From Bosea sp. (in: a-proteobacteria) (GTDB taxonomy: Bacteria > Pseudomonadota > Alphaproteobacteria > Rhizobiales > Beijerinckiaceae), in the NCBI RefSeq assembly GCF_023953965.1, contig NZ_JAMLIX010000001.1, positions 992,001-1,056,000 of the forward strand: a DNA stretch of 64,000 bases, in the 5' to 3' direction. This document shows, one piece after another, positions 8,067-16,349 of the stretch. The notes under the pieces are model-generated. The model worked only from the letters and a program-made list of their open reading frames with translations, searched no databases and was not told the DNA's origin. Both the position numbers and the translations under genes were made by a program. Positions within the stretch are counted from its first letter, which is position 1; each line of letters begins with the position of its first letter.

Positions 8067-9152
8067 ATGAGCGCCCCCACCCCCCGCCCCGAGACCCTGA
8101 GCAACCTGGTCGAGACCGACCAGCGCTCGCGCGACATCTTCCGCCAGATCGTCGACGGCTATCTGGCCACCGGCGAGCCGGTCGGCTCGCGCAACATCGC
8201 CCGGCTTCTGCCGATGGCGCTCTCGCCGGCGACGGTGCGCAACGTCATGACCGATCTGGAGCTCGCGGGGCTGATCTACGCGCCGCACACCTCGGCCGGG
8301 CGGCTGCCGACGGAGCGGGGCCTGCGCTTCTTCGTCGATGCGATGATGGAGGTCGGCGACCTCACCGCCGAGGAGCGCGCGCGCATCGAGGCCCAGATCA
8401 AGGTCGCGGCCGGCAACCGCAATCTCGACCAGACGCTGGCGGAAGCCTCCGCGCTGCTGTCGGGCCTGTCGCGCGGCGCCGGCGTCGTCGTCACCACCAA
8501 GGCCGATGTCCGGCTGAAGCACATCGAATTCGTGCGGCTCGATCCGCTGCGCGCGCTGGTCGTGCTGGTCTCGGAGGACGGCGCGGTCGAGAACCGGCTG
8601 CTGGCGCTGCCGGCCGGGCTGCCGGCCTCGGCGCTGAGCGAGGCCGCGAATTTCCTCAACGCCCGCGTCCTCGGCAAGACACTCGCCGAGCTCCGCGGCG
8701 AGATTGCCGGGCAGCGGGCCCAGATGGAGCGCGAGCTCGACGCGCTGACGGCCCGCCTCGTCGAAAGCGGCATCGCGACCCAGGCCGGGCCCGGCAGCGA
8801 CCGCCATCTGATCGTGCGCGGCCAGGCCAACCTGCTCGACGATCTCAGGGCGCAGGAGGACCTGGAACGCATCCGCATGCTGTTCGGCGATCTCGAGACC
8901 CAGACCGACGTGATCGACCTCCTGACCCGCGCCGAGCAGGGCGACGGCGTGCGCATCTTCATCGGCTCGGAGAACAAGCTGTTCTCGATGTCCGGTTCCT
9001 CGATGGTGGCCGCGCCCTTCCGCGACGCCGAGCAGCGCATCGTCGGCGTGGTCGGCATCATCGGCCCGACGCGGCTGAACTATGCCCGCATCGTGCCGAT
9101 GGTCGACTATACGGCGAAGGTCGTCGGCCGCCTGCTGGATACGAGCCGATGA
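8067..9152 (+). CDS. hrcA: Heat-inducible transcription repressor HrcA
   Basis: A 361-aa HrcA. The N-terminal winged helix runs over residues 10-75 (LATGEPVGSRNIARLLP, SPATVRNVMTDLELAGLI), then comes the HTSAGRLPTERGLRFFVD linker, and a GAF-like C-terminal region carries IGSENKLFSMSGSSMVAAPFR. HrcA represses chaperonin genes through CIRCE elements and depends on GroEL for activity. The start MSAPTPRPETL was preferred to an upstream in-frame ATG because the extension is not conserved in character. No CIRCE-like repeat is visible nearby and grpE, the usual neighbour, is absent. The stop overlaps the next gene (ATGA). Confidence 0.93.
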   Translation: MSAPTPRPETLSNLVETDQRSRDIFRQIVDGYLATGEPVGSRNIARLLPMALSPATVRNVMTDLELAGLIYAPHTSAGRLPTERGLRFFVDAMMEVGDLTAEERARIEAQIKVAAGNRNLDQTLAEASALLSGLSRGAGVVVTTKADVRLKHIEFVRLDPLRALVVLVSEDGAVENRLLALPAGLPASALSEAANFLNARVLGKTLAELRGEIAGQRAQMERELDALTARLVESGIATQAGPGSDRHLIVRGQANLLDDLRAQEDLERIRMLFGDLETQTDVIDLLTRAEQGDGVRIFIGSENKLFSMSGSSMVAAPFRDAEQRIVGVVGIIGPTRLNYARIVPMVDYTAKVVGRLLDTSR

Positions 9153-9811
9153 AACACCGCCTGCGGACGATCATCCTCGGAGCCTGCCTGATGACGTTTC
9201 CCCCCGCGCAGGCCGCATCCGATCTGATCGCGGCCACCGAGGCCGGGCGCACCGAGGCGGTGAAGGCCCTGATCGCGCAGGGCGCCGATCTCGAAGCGCG
9301 CGATGCGCAAGGCCGGACGGCCCTGCTCGTCGCCGTCGCCGGCAACCATGTCGGGGCGGCGAAAGCCCTGCTCGCCGCCGGCGCGAACCTCAATGCCCAG
9401 GCCGCCAACCGCGACACGCCCTGGCTCCTCGCCGGCGCCGCCGGCCGGGCCGAGATCGTCGCGGCGATGCTGCCGCTCAAGCCCGATCTCTCCTTGCGCA
9501 ACCGCTATGGCGGCAGCGCGCTGATCCCGGCCTGCGAGCGCGCCCATGTCGAGACGGTGAAGCTGCTGTTGACCAGCGGCATCGACGTGAACCACGTCAA
9601 CGATCTCGGCTGGACCTGCCTCCTGGAGATCGTGATCCTCGGCGATGGCGGCCCGCGCCATCAGCAGGTGGCGAAGCTCGTGCTCGACGCCGGCGCCGAT
9701 CCGAACCTCGCCGACCGCGACGGCGCAACACCTCTGGCCCATGCCCGCGCGCGCGGGCAGGGCGCCGTCGCGCGGCTGATCGAGCAGGCGGGCGGCCGGG
9801 TGCAGCGCTGA
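9149..9811 (+). CDS. Exported ankyrin-repeat protein
   Basis: A 220-aa protein with a signal peptide (MKHRLRTIILGACLMTFPPAQA, cleavage after AQA) followed by about five ankyrin repeats. The recognisable TALLVAVAGNH, LLAAGANLNAQ, LLLTSGIDVNHVN and LVLDAGADPNLADRDGATPLAHA units are spaced about 33 residues apart. It is likely a periplasmic protein-protein interaction module of unknown partner. The ATG overlaps the hrcA stop by 4 bp, so translation is coupled to hrcA, although no functional link is known. It occupies the place where grpE is often found. Confidence 0.85.
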   Translation: MKHRLRTIILGACLMTFPPAQAASDLIAATEAGRTEAVKALIAQGADLEARDAQGRTALLVAVAGNHVGAAKALLAAGANLNAQAANRDTPWLLAGAAGRAEIVAAMLPLKPDLSLRNRYGGSALIPACERAHVETVKLLLTSGIDVNHVNDLGWTCLLEIVILGDGGPRHQQVAKLVLDAGADPNLADRDGATPLAHARARGQGAVARLIEQAGGRVQR

Positions 9812-9881
9812 GTTGGCTTTGCCGGCGGAAGCGGCTATCGAGCGCGGAAAGCCATCGTTTCCGCCAATCCAGGTTCCGCCC

Positions 9882-10133
9882 ATGTCCGAAGCGCTTCCCG
9901 ACCGTCTCTCCGTCAACCCGGAAAGCCCCTATTACGATGCCGAGGTGCTGGCGCGCGACATCGGCATCCGCTTCAAGGGTGTCGAGAAGACCAATGTCGA
10001 GGAATATTGCGTCTCCGAGGGCTGGGTGAAGGTCGCCGCCGGCACCGCCAAGGACCGCTTCGGACGGCCGATGACGATCACGCTCAAGGGGCCGGTCGAG
10101 CCCTATGTGCGCGGCGAGGCCAACGAAGGCTGA
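9882..10133 (+). CDS. DUF3297 family protein
   Basis: An 83-aa soluble protein matching DUF3297: LPDRLSVNPESPYYDAEVL at the N-terminus, then DIGIRFKGVEKTNVEEYC and RFGRPMTITLKGPVEPYVR. The family is widespread and short in proteobacteria and has no assigned function. The start is the ATG at 9882 because the conserved block begins there; the frame is open to 9813 but that part looks unconserved. It stands alone between the ankyrin gene and lepA. Confidence 0.88.
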   Translation: MSEALPDRLSVNPESPYYDAEVLARDIGIRFKGVEKTNVEEYCVSEGWVKVAAGTAKDRFGRPMTITLKGPVEPYVRGEANEG

Positions 10134-10160
10134 GACGGAAGGCCGAAGCACGCCTTCTTC

Positions 10161-10190
10161 CGTCATTGCGAGCGTGGCGAAGCAATGACG
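10161..10190. repeat. Short inverted repeat (REP-like) upstream of lepA
   Basis: CGTCATTGC at 10161-10169 pairs with GCAATGACG at 10182-10190 around a 12-nt loop. A 9-bp perfect stem with no following T-run, it could act as a weak terminator for the DUF3297 transcript. It shares the GTCAT...ATGAC ends with the other repeats of the window. Confidence 0.6.
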
Positions 10191-10236
10191 ATGGCGCCCG
10201 CTTGGCGGCGGGCGGCTTCACTGCTATGGCGCGCGC

Positions 10237-12042
10237 ATGAGCACCCGCACCATCGACAATATCCGCAATTTCTCGATCGTCGCCCATATCGACCACGGCA
10301 AGTCGACGCTGGCCGACCGGCTGATCCAGCAGACCGGCACCGTCGCCGCGCGCGACATGAGCGACCAGATCCTCGACTCGATGGACATCGAGAAGGAACG
10401 CGGCATCACCATCAAGGCGCAGACGGTGCGGCTGGACTACCGCGCCAAGGATGGCAAGGACTACATCCTGAACCTGATGGACACGCCCGGCCATGTCGAC
10501 TTCGCCTATGAGGTCTCGCGCTCTCTTGCCGCGTGCGAGGGCTCGCTGCTCGTGGTCGACGCCTCGCAGGGCGTCGAGGCGCAGACGCTCGCCAATGTCT
10601 ACCAGGCGCTCGACGCCAATCACGAGATCGTCACCGTCCTCAACAAGATCGACCTGCCCGCTGCCGAGCCCGAGCGCATCAAGCAGCAGATCGAGGACGT
10701 GATCGGGCTCGATGCCTCCGACGCCGTGCCGATCTCGGCCAAGACCGGCCTCAACATCGAAGGCGTGCTCGAGGCGATCGTCGAGAAGCTGCCCGCCCCG
10801 AAAGGCGACCCCGACGCTCCCCTCAAGGCGATGCTGGTCGATAGCTGGTACGACACCTATCTCGGCGTCGTCGTGCTGGTGCGCATCATCGACGGCGTGC
10901 TGAAGAAGGGCATGACCATCCGCATGATGCGCGCCAACGCCTCCTATGGCGTCGACCGCGTCGGCGTGTTCAAGCCCAAGATGCAGGAGGTCAAGGAACT
11001 CGGCCCCGGCGAGGTCGGCTTCTTCACCGCCTCGATCAAGGAGGTGGCGGACACCGCCGTCGGCGACACCATCACCGACGAGAAGAAGCCGGTCGCCGAG
11101 CCGCTGCCGGGCTTCAAGCCGGTGCAGCCGGTGGTGTTCTGCGGCATCTTCCCGGTCGACGCCGCCGATTTCGAGGATCTGCGCGGCGCCATGGCGAAGC
11201 TGCGCCTGAACGACGCCTCGTTCTCCTACGAGATGGAGACCTCGGCCGCGCTCGGCTTCGGCTTCCGCTGCGGCTTCCTCGGGCTTCTGCATCTGGAGAT
11301 CATCCAGGAGCGGCTGGAGCGCGAGTTCAACCTCAACCTGATCTCGACGGCTCCCTCGGTCGTCTATCGGCTGCGCCTGCGCGACGGGAACACGCTCGAG
11401 CTGCACAACCCGGCCGACATGCCCGACGTGATGAAGATCGAGGCGATCGAGGAGCCCTGGATCCGCGCGACGATCTTCACGCCCGACGATTATCTCGGCT
11501 CCGTGCTGAAGCTCTGCCAGGACCGGCGCGGCCTCCAGATCGACCTCGGCTATGTCGGCTCGCGCGCCAAGGTGGTCTACGACCTGCCGCTCAACGAGGT
11601 GGTGTTCGACTTCTACGACCGGCTGAAGTCGATCTCGAAGGGCTATGCCTCCTTCGACTACCAGATCACCGATTATCGCGAGGGCGACCTGGTGCGCATG
11701 TCGATCCTGGTCAATGCCGAGCCGGTCGACGCGCTCTCGATGCTGGTCCACCGCACGCGCGCCGAGGCGCGCGGGCGCGCCATGTGCGAGAAGCTCAAGG
11801 AGCTGATCCCGCCGCATATGTTCCAGATCCCGGTGCAGGCGGCGATCGGCGGCAAGATCATCGCCCGCGAGACCATCCGGGCGCTGCGCAAGGACGTCAC
11901 CGCCAAATGCTATGGCGGCGATGCCACGCGCAAGCGAAAGCTTCTGGAGAAGCAGAAGGAAGGCAAGAAGAAGATGCGGCAGTTCGGCAGGGTCGAGATC
12001 CCGCAGGAAGCCTTCATCGCCGCCCTCAAGATGGACGATTGA
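10237..12042 (+). CDS. lepA: Elongation factor 4 (LepA) GTPase
   Basis: A 601-aa translational GTPase of standard LepA length. G1 is AHIDHGKST, G3 is DTPGHVDF, and G4 is NKID within VLNKIDLPAAEPER. Two EF-G-like domains follow, and the C-terminus carries the LepA-specific stretch GGDATRKRKLLEKQKEGKKK. EF-4 works on 70S ribosomes during initiation or elongation stress. The large minus-strand frame opposite is a shadow. It is monocistronic, with csbD following under its own promoter. Confidence 0.96.
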   Translation: MSTRTIDNIRNFSIVAHIDHGKSTLADRLIQQTGTVAARDMSDQILDSMDIEKERGITIKAQTVRLDYRAKDGKDYILNLMDTPGHVDFAYEVSRSLAACEGSLLVVDASQGVEAQTLANVYQALDANHEIVTVLNKIDLPAAEPERIKQQIEDVIGLDASDAVPISAKTGLNIEGVLEAIVEKLPAPKGDPDAPLKAMLVDSWYDTYLGVVVLVRIIDGVLKKGMTIRMMRANASYGVDRVGVFKPKMQEVKELGPGEVGFFTASIKEVADTAVGDTITDEKKPVAEPLPGFKPVQPVVFCGIFPVDAADFEDLRGAMAKLRLNDASFSYEMETSAALGFGFRCGFLGLLHLEIIQERLEREFNLNLISTAPSVVYRLRLRDGNTLELHNPADMPDVMKIEAIEEPWIRATIFTPDDYLGSVLKLCQDRRGLQIDLGYVGSRAKVVYDLPLNEVVFDFYDRLKSISKGYASFDYQITDYREGDLVRMSILVNAEPVDALSMLVHRTRAEARGRAMCEKLKELIPPHMFQIPVQAAIGGKIIARETIRALRKDVTAKCYGGDATRKRKLLEKQKEGKKKMRQFGRVEIPQEAFIAALKMDD

Positions 12043-12076
12043 GCCGCGCTTCCTCGTCCGCATCAGGCGGCCACGA

Positions 12077-12101
12077 TGAACAATCGCGCCGCCGGCGCGT
12101 T
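12077..12101 (+). promoter_or_regulatory. EcfG-type promoter candidate upstream of csbD (one mismatch)
   Basis: TGAAC-N16-CGTT differs at one base from the GGAAC-N16/17-CGTT motif recognised by alphaproteobacterial EcfG sigma factors. The -10 ends 35 bp before the csbD ATG. CsbD-like genes are often members of EcfG regulons, which supports the call. Confidence 0.5.
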
Positions 12102-12136
12102 GTTCCCGGGACACCCATGCGAATGAGGAGGTCCCG

Positions 12137-12343
12137 ATGGACTGGAACCGCGTCGAAGGCAACTGGAAGCAGTTCAAGGGCAAGGTCAAGGAGCAGTGGG
12201 GCAAGCTGACCGACGACGATCTCGACGTCATCGCCGGCAGGCGCGACCAGCTCGAAGGCAAGATCCAGGAGCGCTACGGCCTCGCCAAGGACAAGGCGCG
12301 CAGCGATGTCGACGCCTGGTACGAGCGCCAGCAATGGCAGTGA
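12137..12343 (+). CDS. CsbD family stress protein
   Basis: A 68-aa hydrophilic, charged protein starting MDWNRVEGNWKQFKGKVKEQ, the hallmark of the CsbD family, followed by WGKLTDDDLDVIAGRRDQL. A strong AGGAGG ribosome-binding site lies 7 bp upstream. CsbD proteins accumulate under general stress; their molecular role is unknown. A near-consensus EcfG promoter precedes it and a Rho-independent terminator follows at 12373, so it is a one-gene transcription unit. Confidence 0.92.
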   Translation: MDWNRVEGNWKQFKGKVKEQWGKLTDDDLDVIAGRRDQLEGKIQERYGLAKDKARSDVDAWYERQQWQ

Positions 12344-12372
12344 GCGGCCGGCGATCGGCCGCCGTGAACGGG

Positions 12373-12399
12373 AAGCCCGGTGCGATGCGCCGGGCTTTT
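12373..12399 (+). terminator. Rho-independent terminator after csbD
   Basis: AAGCCCGG and CCGGGCTT pair around a 9-nt loop and are followed by TTTT. It lies 30 bp after the csbD stop. Confidence 0.8.
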
Positions 12400-12454
12400 C
12401 CGATGCCGGCCTGCCGTCACCATCAGTTGTTGTCTTTGAATTCTGGCCGAACCC

Positions 12455-12472
12455 TAGAATAGATCTAATTTA
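12455..12472. promoter_or_regulatory. AT-rich imperfect palindrome upstream of the metal ABC operon
   Basis: TAGAATAGATCTAATTTA is an 18-bp dyad centred on AGATCT with 7 of 9 positions matching. It lies in an unusually AT-rich leader, 89 bp before the binding-protein ATG. The shape resembles iron-responsive (Irr/ICE-like) operators of rhizobia, but the match is by eye only. Confidence 0.35.
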
Positions 12473-12560
12473 GACCAATTCAAAACAAGAAGAATTACTT
12501 TGCCGCGCCGCGATAAGCTGTGATAGCGCGAAGGCGTCCCTCCCGGAAGGATGCCTCCTC

Positions 12561-13697
12561 ATGCCCACTCCCTCGTGGTTTGCCCGCCTGTCCCGCGCCG
12601 TCGTCATCGGCGCATCGCTCCTCGTCGCCGGCGCGGCCCATGCCGAAACGATCGAGGTCACCGATCTCGCCGGCCGTGTCGTCAACGTCACGCGCAACCC
12701 TCAGAAGATCGTGCTGAGCGAGGGGCGCCAGCTCTATACGCTGGCGATGCTCGACCGCGAGGACACGTTCAAGCGCGTCGTCGGCTGGGGCAACGACCTG
12801 ATCGACAACGATCCCGGCGCCTGGGCGAAATATCTCGCGAAATTCCCGCATGCCAAGGACGTCGCGATCATGGGCAACCCCTATGCCGCCGATGTCAGCA
12901 TGGAGAAGATCGCCTCGCTCGGAACCGAGGTCTACATCCTCGACCTGTCCAACTACTTCAAGGCGCAGGAGACCGGCCTGCTCGGCAAGCTCGAGAAGGC
13001 CGGCATCGCCACGGTCTTCGTCGATTTCCGCCAGGACCCGACTCAGAACGTGCTGCCGAGCGTGCAGCTGCTCGGCCGCATCCTCGCCCGCGAGAAGGAG
13101 GCGAACGCCTTCGCCGACTACTACATCCGCCAGACGCGCGGCATCTATGCCCGCGTCGGTGCGATCCCCGACAAGCAGAAGCCGATGGTCTTCGTCGAGC
13201 GCGCCGCGGGCCTGCTGCCCTGCTGCGCCACCTTCGGCCCGTTCAATTTCGGCCGCTATATCGAGGAGGCCGGCGGGCGCAACTGGGGCAGCCAGTACTT
13301 CTCCGCCTTCCAGGCGCAGGCCGCCCAGGAAAAGGTGCTCGCCGACAACCCGGAGATCTATTTCCTCACCGGCGCCAACTGGTACGGCAGCAACCCGGGC
13401 AGCACCGCGGTCGCGCTGGGCTACGACGCGACGCCGGAGCAGGTGCAGAAGCAGCTGACGGCGCTGATGCAGCGGCCGGGCTTCCGTGAGCTCAAGGCGG
13501 TGCAGGGCAAGAAGGTGATGGCCTTCTACCATCAGTTCTACGACCTGCCCTATTACTTCATCGCCGAACTCGCCATGGCGAAGGAATTCTACCCGGACCG
13601 CTTCAAGGACATCGACCCGGAGGCGGTGTTCAAGGAGTTCCACGAGAAGTTCCTGCCGATCCCCTATTCCGGGATTTTCTGGGCGAAGCTCCAGTAG
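12561..13697 (+). CDS. Iron/metallophore-type ABC transporter, periplasmic binding protein
   Basis: A 378-aa class III (FecB/BtuF-like) binding protein with a signal peptide (cleavage after AGAAHA). The mature protein opens ETIEVTDLAGRVVNVTRNPQKIVL, the usual Fe3+-siderophore binding-protein start. It contains an unusual CC pair (GLLPCCATFG, near residue 217) and is longer than typical FecB proteins (about 300-340). It binds the metal complex and passes it to the FecCD-type permease encoded 18 bp downstream. The ligand could be a ferric siderophore, heme, cobalamin or another metal complex. An AT-rich leader with a palindrome suggests metal-dependent control. Confidence 0.85.
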   Translation: MPTPSWFARLSRAVVIGASLLVAGAAHAETIEVTDLAGRVVNVTRNPQKIVLSEGRQLYTLAMLDREDTFKRVVGWGNDLIDNDPGAWAKYLAKFPHAKDVAIMGNPYAADVSMEKIASLGTEVYILDLSNYFKAQETGLLGKLEKAGIATVFVDFRQDPTQNVLPSVQLLGRILAREKEANAFADYYIRQTRGIYARVGAIPDKQKPMVFVERAAGLLPCCATFGPFNFGRYIEEAGGRNWGSQYFSAFQAQAAQEKVLADNPEIYFLTGANWYGSNPGSTAVALGYDATPEQVQKQLTALMQRPGFRELKAVQGKKVMAFYHQFYDLPYYFIAELAMAKEFYPDRFKDIDPEAVFKEFHEKFLPIPYSGIFWAKLQ

Positions 13698-13715
13698 GCT
13701 CGAGGCCCTACGCCG

Positions 13716-14780
13716 ATGATGGCCGCAACCCTGCCCGCGCCGGCGAGCGCCACCGGCGACTATCGCCGGCGCAACCGACGCCGGCTCAGGCTCGTCGTGC
13801 TCGGCTGCGTCGCGCTCATGCTGGCGCTCGCGCTCGACGTCTCGATCGGCCCCGGCAACCTGCCGCTCGGCACGGTGCTGCACACGCTGATCGACCGGCA
13901 GGCGGCCGAGCCGCGGCTTGCCGTCATCGTCTGGGAGCTGCGCCTGCCGATCGCGCTGATGGCGCTCACGGTCGGCGCGATGCTGGGCCTCTCCGGGGCG
14001 GGCATGCAGACCATCCTCGCCAATCCGCTGGCCGATCCCTTCACGCTCGGCGTCTCGGCGGCGGCGACGGTCGGCGCCTCGGTCGCGATCGTGCTCGGCT
14101 GGAGCGTCGTGCCGGGCGCGGGGCCCTATATCGTCACCGCCAACGCCTTCATCTTCGCGCTCGCCGCCTCGCTGACCCTGTTCTTCATGACCAAGCTGCG
14201 CGGCGTCAGCCCCGAGACGATGATCCTGGTCGGCATCGCGCTGCTGTTCACCTGCAACGCCGTGACCGCGCTGCTGCAATACCGCTCCAACGAGGTGCAG
14301 CTCACCCAGATCGTGTTCTGGACGATGGGCAGCCTCGCGCGGGCGAGCTGGGAGAAGGTCTATGTCGCCGGGCTGCTGATCGCGCTCGCCTTGCCGTTCT
14401 TCCTGATGCGCGGCTGGGCGCTGACGGCGCTGAGACTCGGCGACGAGCGGGCCGAAAGCCTCGGCGTCCGCGTCGATCGCCTGCGGCTGGAGATCCTGGT
14501 CGCGACCTCGCTGCTCGCCGCCGTCTCGGTCTCCTTCGTCGGCGGCATCGGCTTCATCGGCCTCGTCGGCCCGCATATCGCGCGGCTCCTGGTCGGCGAG
14601 GACCAGCGCTTCTTCCTGCCGGTCGCGACCACCGCGAGCGCGGTCCTGCTCTCGCTCGCCTCCAGCGTCTCGAAGGTGATCACGCCCGGCGTGATCTATC
14701 CGATCGGCATCATCACTGCGCTGATCGGCGTGCCCTTCTTCATCAGCCTGGTCATGTCGATCCGCGGGCGGGGAGTCTGA
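13716..14780 (+). CDS. FecCD-family ABC transporter permease
   Basis: A 354-aa inner-membrane permease of the BtuC/FecCD class with about ten hydrophobic segments. After a basic N-terminus (RRRNRRRLRLVVLG) it shows the family motifs RLPIALMALTVGAMLGLSGAGMQ, NPLADPFTLGVSAAATVGAS and GFIGLVGPHIARLLVGEDQR; the last contacts the ATPase. A single gene is present, so it probably works as a homodimer. It is 18 bp downstream of the binding protein and 4 bp before the ATPase gene. Confidence 0.92.
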   Translation: MMAATLPAPASATGDYRRRNRRRLRLVVLGCVALMLALALDVSIGPGNLPLGTVLHTLIDRQAAEPRLAVIVWELRLPIALMALTVGAMLGLSGAGMQTILANPLADPFTLGVSAAATVGASVAIVLGWSVVPGAGPYIVTANAFIFALAASLTLFFMTKLRGVSPETMILVGIALLFTCNAVTALLQYRSNEVQLTQIVFWTMGSLARASWEKVYVAGLLIALALPFFLMRGWALTALRLGDERAESLGVRVDRLRLEILVATSLLAAVSVSFVGGIGFIGLVGPHIARLLVGEDQRFFLPVATTASAVLLSLASSVSKVITPGVIYPIGIITALIGVPFFISLVMSIRGRGV

Positions 14781-14784
14781 AGCC

Positions 14785-15570
14785 ATGGCGCTGATGATCC
14801 GCGACCTCACCTTCCGCTATGGCGCGACGCCGGTCCTGCAGGGCCTCGACACGCAGGCGCTGCCGCGCGGCGAGCTCACGGCGCTGGTCGGGCCCAACGG
14901 CTCGGGCAAGTCGACCCTGTTCCGCTGCGCCGCCGGGCTGTTGCGGCCGGCTGCCGGCACGGTCTCGCTCGACGGCCACGATCTGTCCGGCCTGCCGCAG
15001 CGCGAGCGCTCGCGCAAGGTGTTCTACCTCGCGCAGGACACCGGGGCGCGCGTCGCGCTCTCGGTCTTCGACATCATCCTCATCGCCCGCAAGAGCCTGC
15101 ATCGCGGCTATGCGCTCGCCGCCTCGCCGGAGGACACCCGCGCCGTCGAGGCGGTGATCGCGGAACTGGGCCTTGCCCCCTTCGCCTCGCGCGACATCGC
15201 CACGCTCTCGGGCGGCCAGCGCCAGCTCGCCGCGATCGGCCAGGCGCTGGTGCGCGAGCCCGACGTGCTCCTGCTCGACGAGCCGACCAGCGCGCTCGAC
15301 GTGCGCCGCCAGCTCGACGTCATGGCGACGATCCGCGAGGCGACGCGCCGGCGCGACATCGTCACCATGGTCGCGATCCACGATCTCTCGCTCGCGGCGC
15401 GCTTCGCCGATCGCGTCCTGCTGATGAATGACGGGCGCATCGCGCAGGCCGGCCCCCCGGCCGAGGTACTTGCGCATCAGGCCGTCTCCGAGACATATGC
15501 CGTCGGCGTGCATCTGGAGCGTTCGGCCCGGGGCACGCTTCTGGTCGAGCCCTATATCCAGGTTCACTGA
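14785..15570 (+). CDS. FecE-type ABC transporter ATP-binding protein
   Basis: A 261-aa ATPase. Walker A GPNGSGKST lies near residues 37-45, signature LSGGQRQLAAIGQAL near 143, Walker B VLLLDEPTSALD near 165, and switch His in AIHDLSLAARFADR. It powers uptake of iron or cobalt complexes through the upstream permease. The last base of its stop codon is the first base of the methyltransferase ATG, so translation is coupled. Confidence 0.92.
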   Translation: MALMIRDLTFRYGATPVLQGLDTQALPRGELTALVGPNGSGKSTLFRCAAGLLRPAAGTVSLDGHDLSGLPQRERSRKVFYLAQDTGARVALSVFDIILIARKSLHRGYALAASPEDTRAVEAVIAELGLAPFASRDIATLSGGQRQLAAIGQALVREPDVLLLDEPTSALDVRRQLDVMATIREATRRRDIVTMVAIHDLSLAARFADRVLLMNDGRIAQAGPPAEVLAHQAVSETYAVGVHLERSARGTLLVEPYIQVH

Positions 15571-16349
15571 TGCCAACATCCGCCTCGCACGACAACTTCA
15601 CCCTGAAGGAGGAGATCCGCGCCTATTGGTCGGCGCGGGCCGAGAGCTTCGATCTCTCCTACGGCCATGCGATCAAGTCCGACCGGGAGCTCAAGGCCTT
15701 CCAGCGCCTGATCGGCACCTCCTTCGGCTCCGAGCCGCTCGACGTGCTCGACCTCGCCTGCGGCACCGGCGAGATCACCCGCGCGCTGCTTACGCTGAAG
15801 CACCGCGTCACCGCGCTCGACTTCTCGGAAGCGATGCTGGAGCGCGCCCGCGCCAAGCACGGCAAGGCCGCCCGCTTCCGGCTCGGCGATGCCGAGCGCC
15901 TGCTCGACGACGAGGCGAGCTATGACGCGGCGATCACCCGCCATCTGGTCTGGACGCTGACCGACCCGGAGGCCGCCTTCGCGGAATGGTTCCGGGTGCT
16001 GCGGCCCGGCGGCCGGCTTCTGGTGATCGATGGCGACTGGGTCAACCGCACGCGCTGGCAGGCGCTGGTCAACCGCTTCGGCACCTGGCTGCGCGACAGG
16101 CGCGGCGCGCCCGCCCACCAGATCGATGCCGACACGCACGCCTCGATCACGAAGCGCTTCTATTTCAAGGACGGCTTGAGCCGCCAGCGCCTCGAGGCGA
16201 TGCTGACCGCGGCCGGCTTCACCGACATCGCCCCGGCCGATTACGGCCAGGTCGTGCGCGAGCAGCAGCGGGCCGCGCCCCTGCACGACGCGATCAGGCT
16301 CGGCTCCTCGACCCGCTTCGCCCTCCTGGCGCGCAAACCCGCCGCATGA
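15570..16349 (+). CDS. Class I SAM-dependent methyltransferase
   Basis: A 259-aa protein with a Rossmann methyltransferase fold: motif I VLDLACGTGEIT near residues 52-63, acidic post-I residue in VTALDFSEAMLERA, and motif near LRPGGRLLVIDGDW. Fusion-like coupling to the metal importer (TGATG with the ATPase, ATGA with the next gene) suggests a shared role, perhaps modifying or recycling the imported ligand. It resembles ubiquinone/menaquinone-type methyltransferases but the substrate is not recognisable. Confidence 0.8.
   Translation: MPTSASHDNFTLKEEIRAYWSARAESFDLSYGHAIKSDRELKAFQRLIGTSFGSEPLDVLDLACGTGEITRALLTLKHRVTALDFSEAMLERARAKHGKAARFRLGDAERLLDDEASYDAAITRHLVWTLTDPEAAFAEWFRVLRPGGRLLVIDGDWVNRTRWQALVNRFGTWLRDRRGAPAHQIDADTHASITKRFYFKDGLSRQRLEAMLTAAGFTDIAPADYGQVVREQQRAAPLHDAIRLGSSTRFALLARKPAA

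Noticed and set aside
10084..12261. 725-aa minus-strand frame opposite lepA
   Set aside because: Composition (Asp/His/Arg/Leu/Ala repeats) is the usual antisense shadow of a GC-rich gene; lepA is certain.
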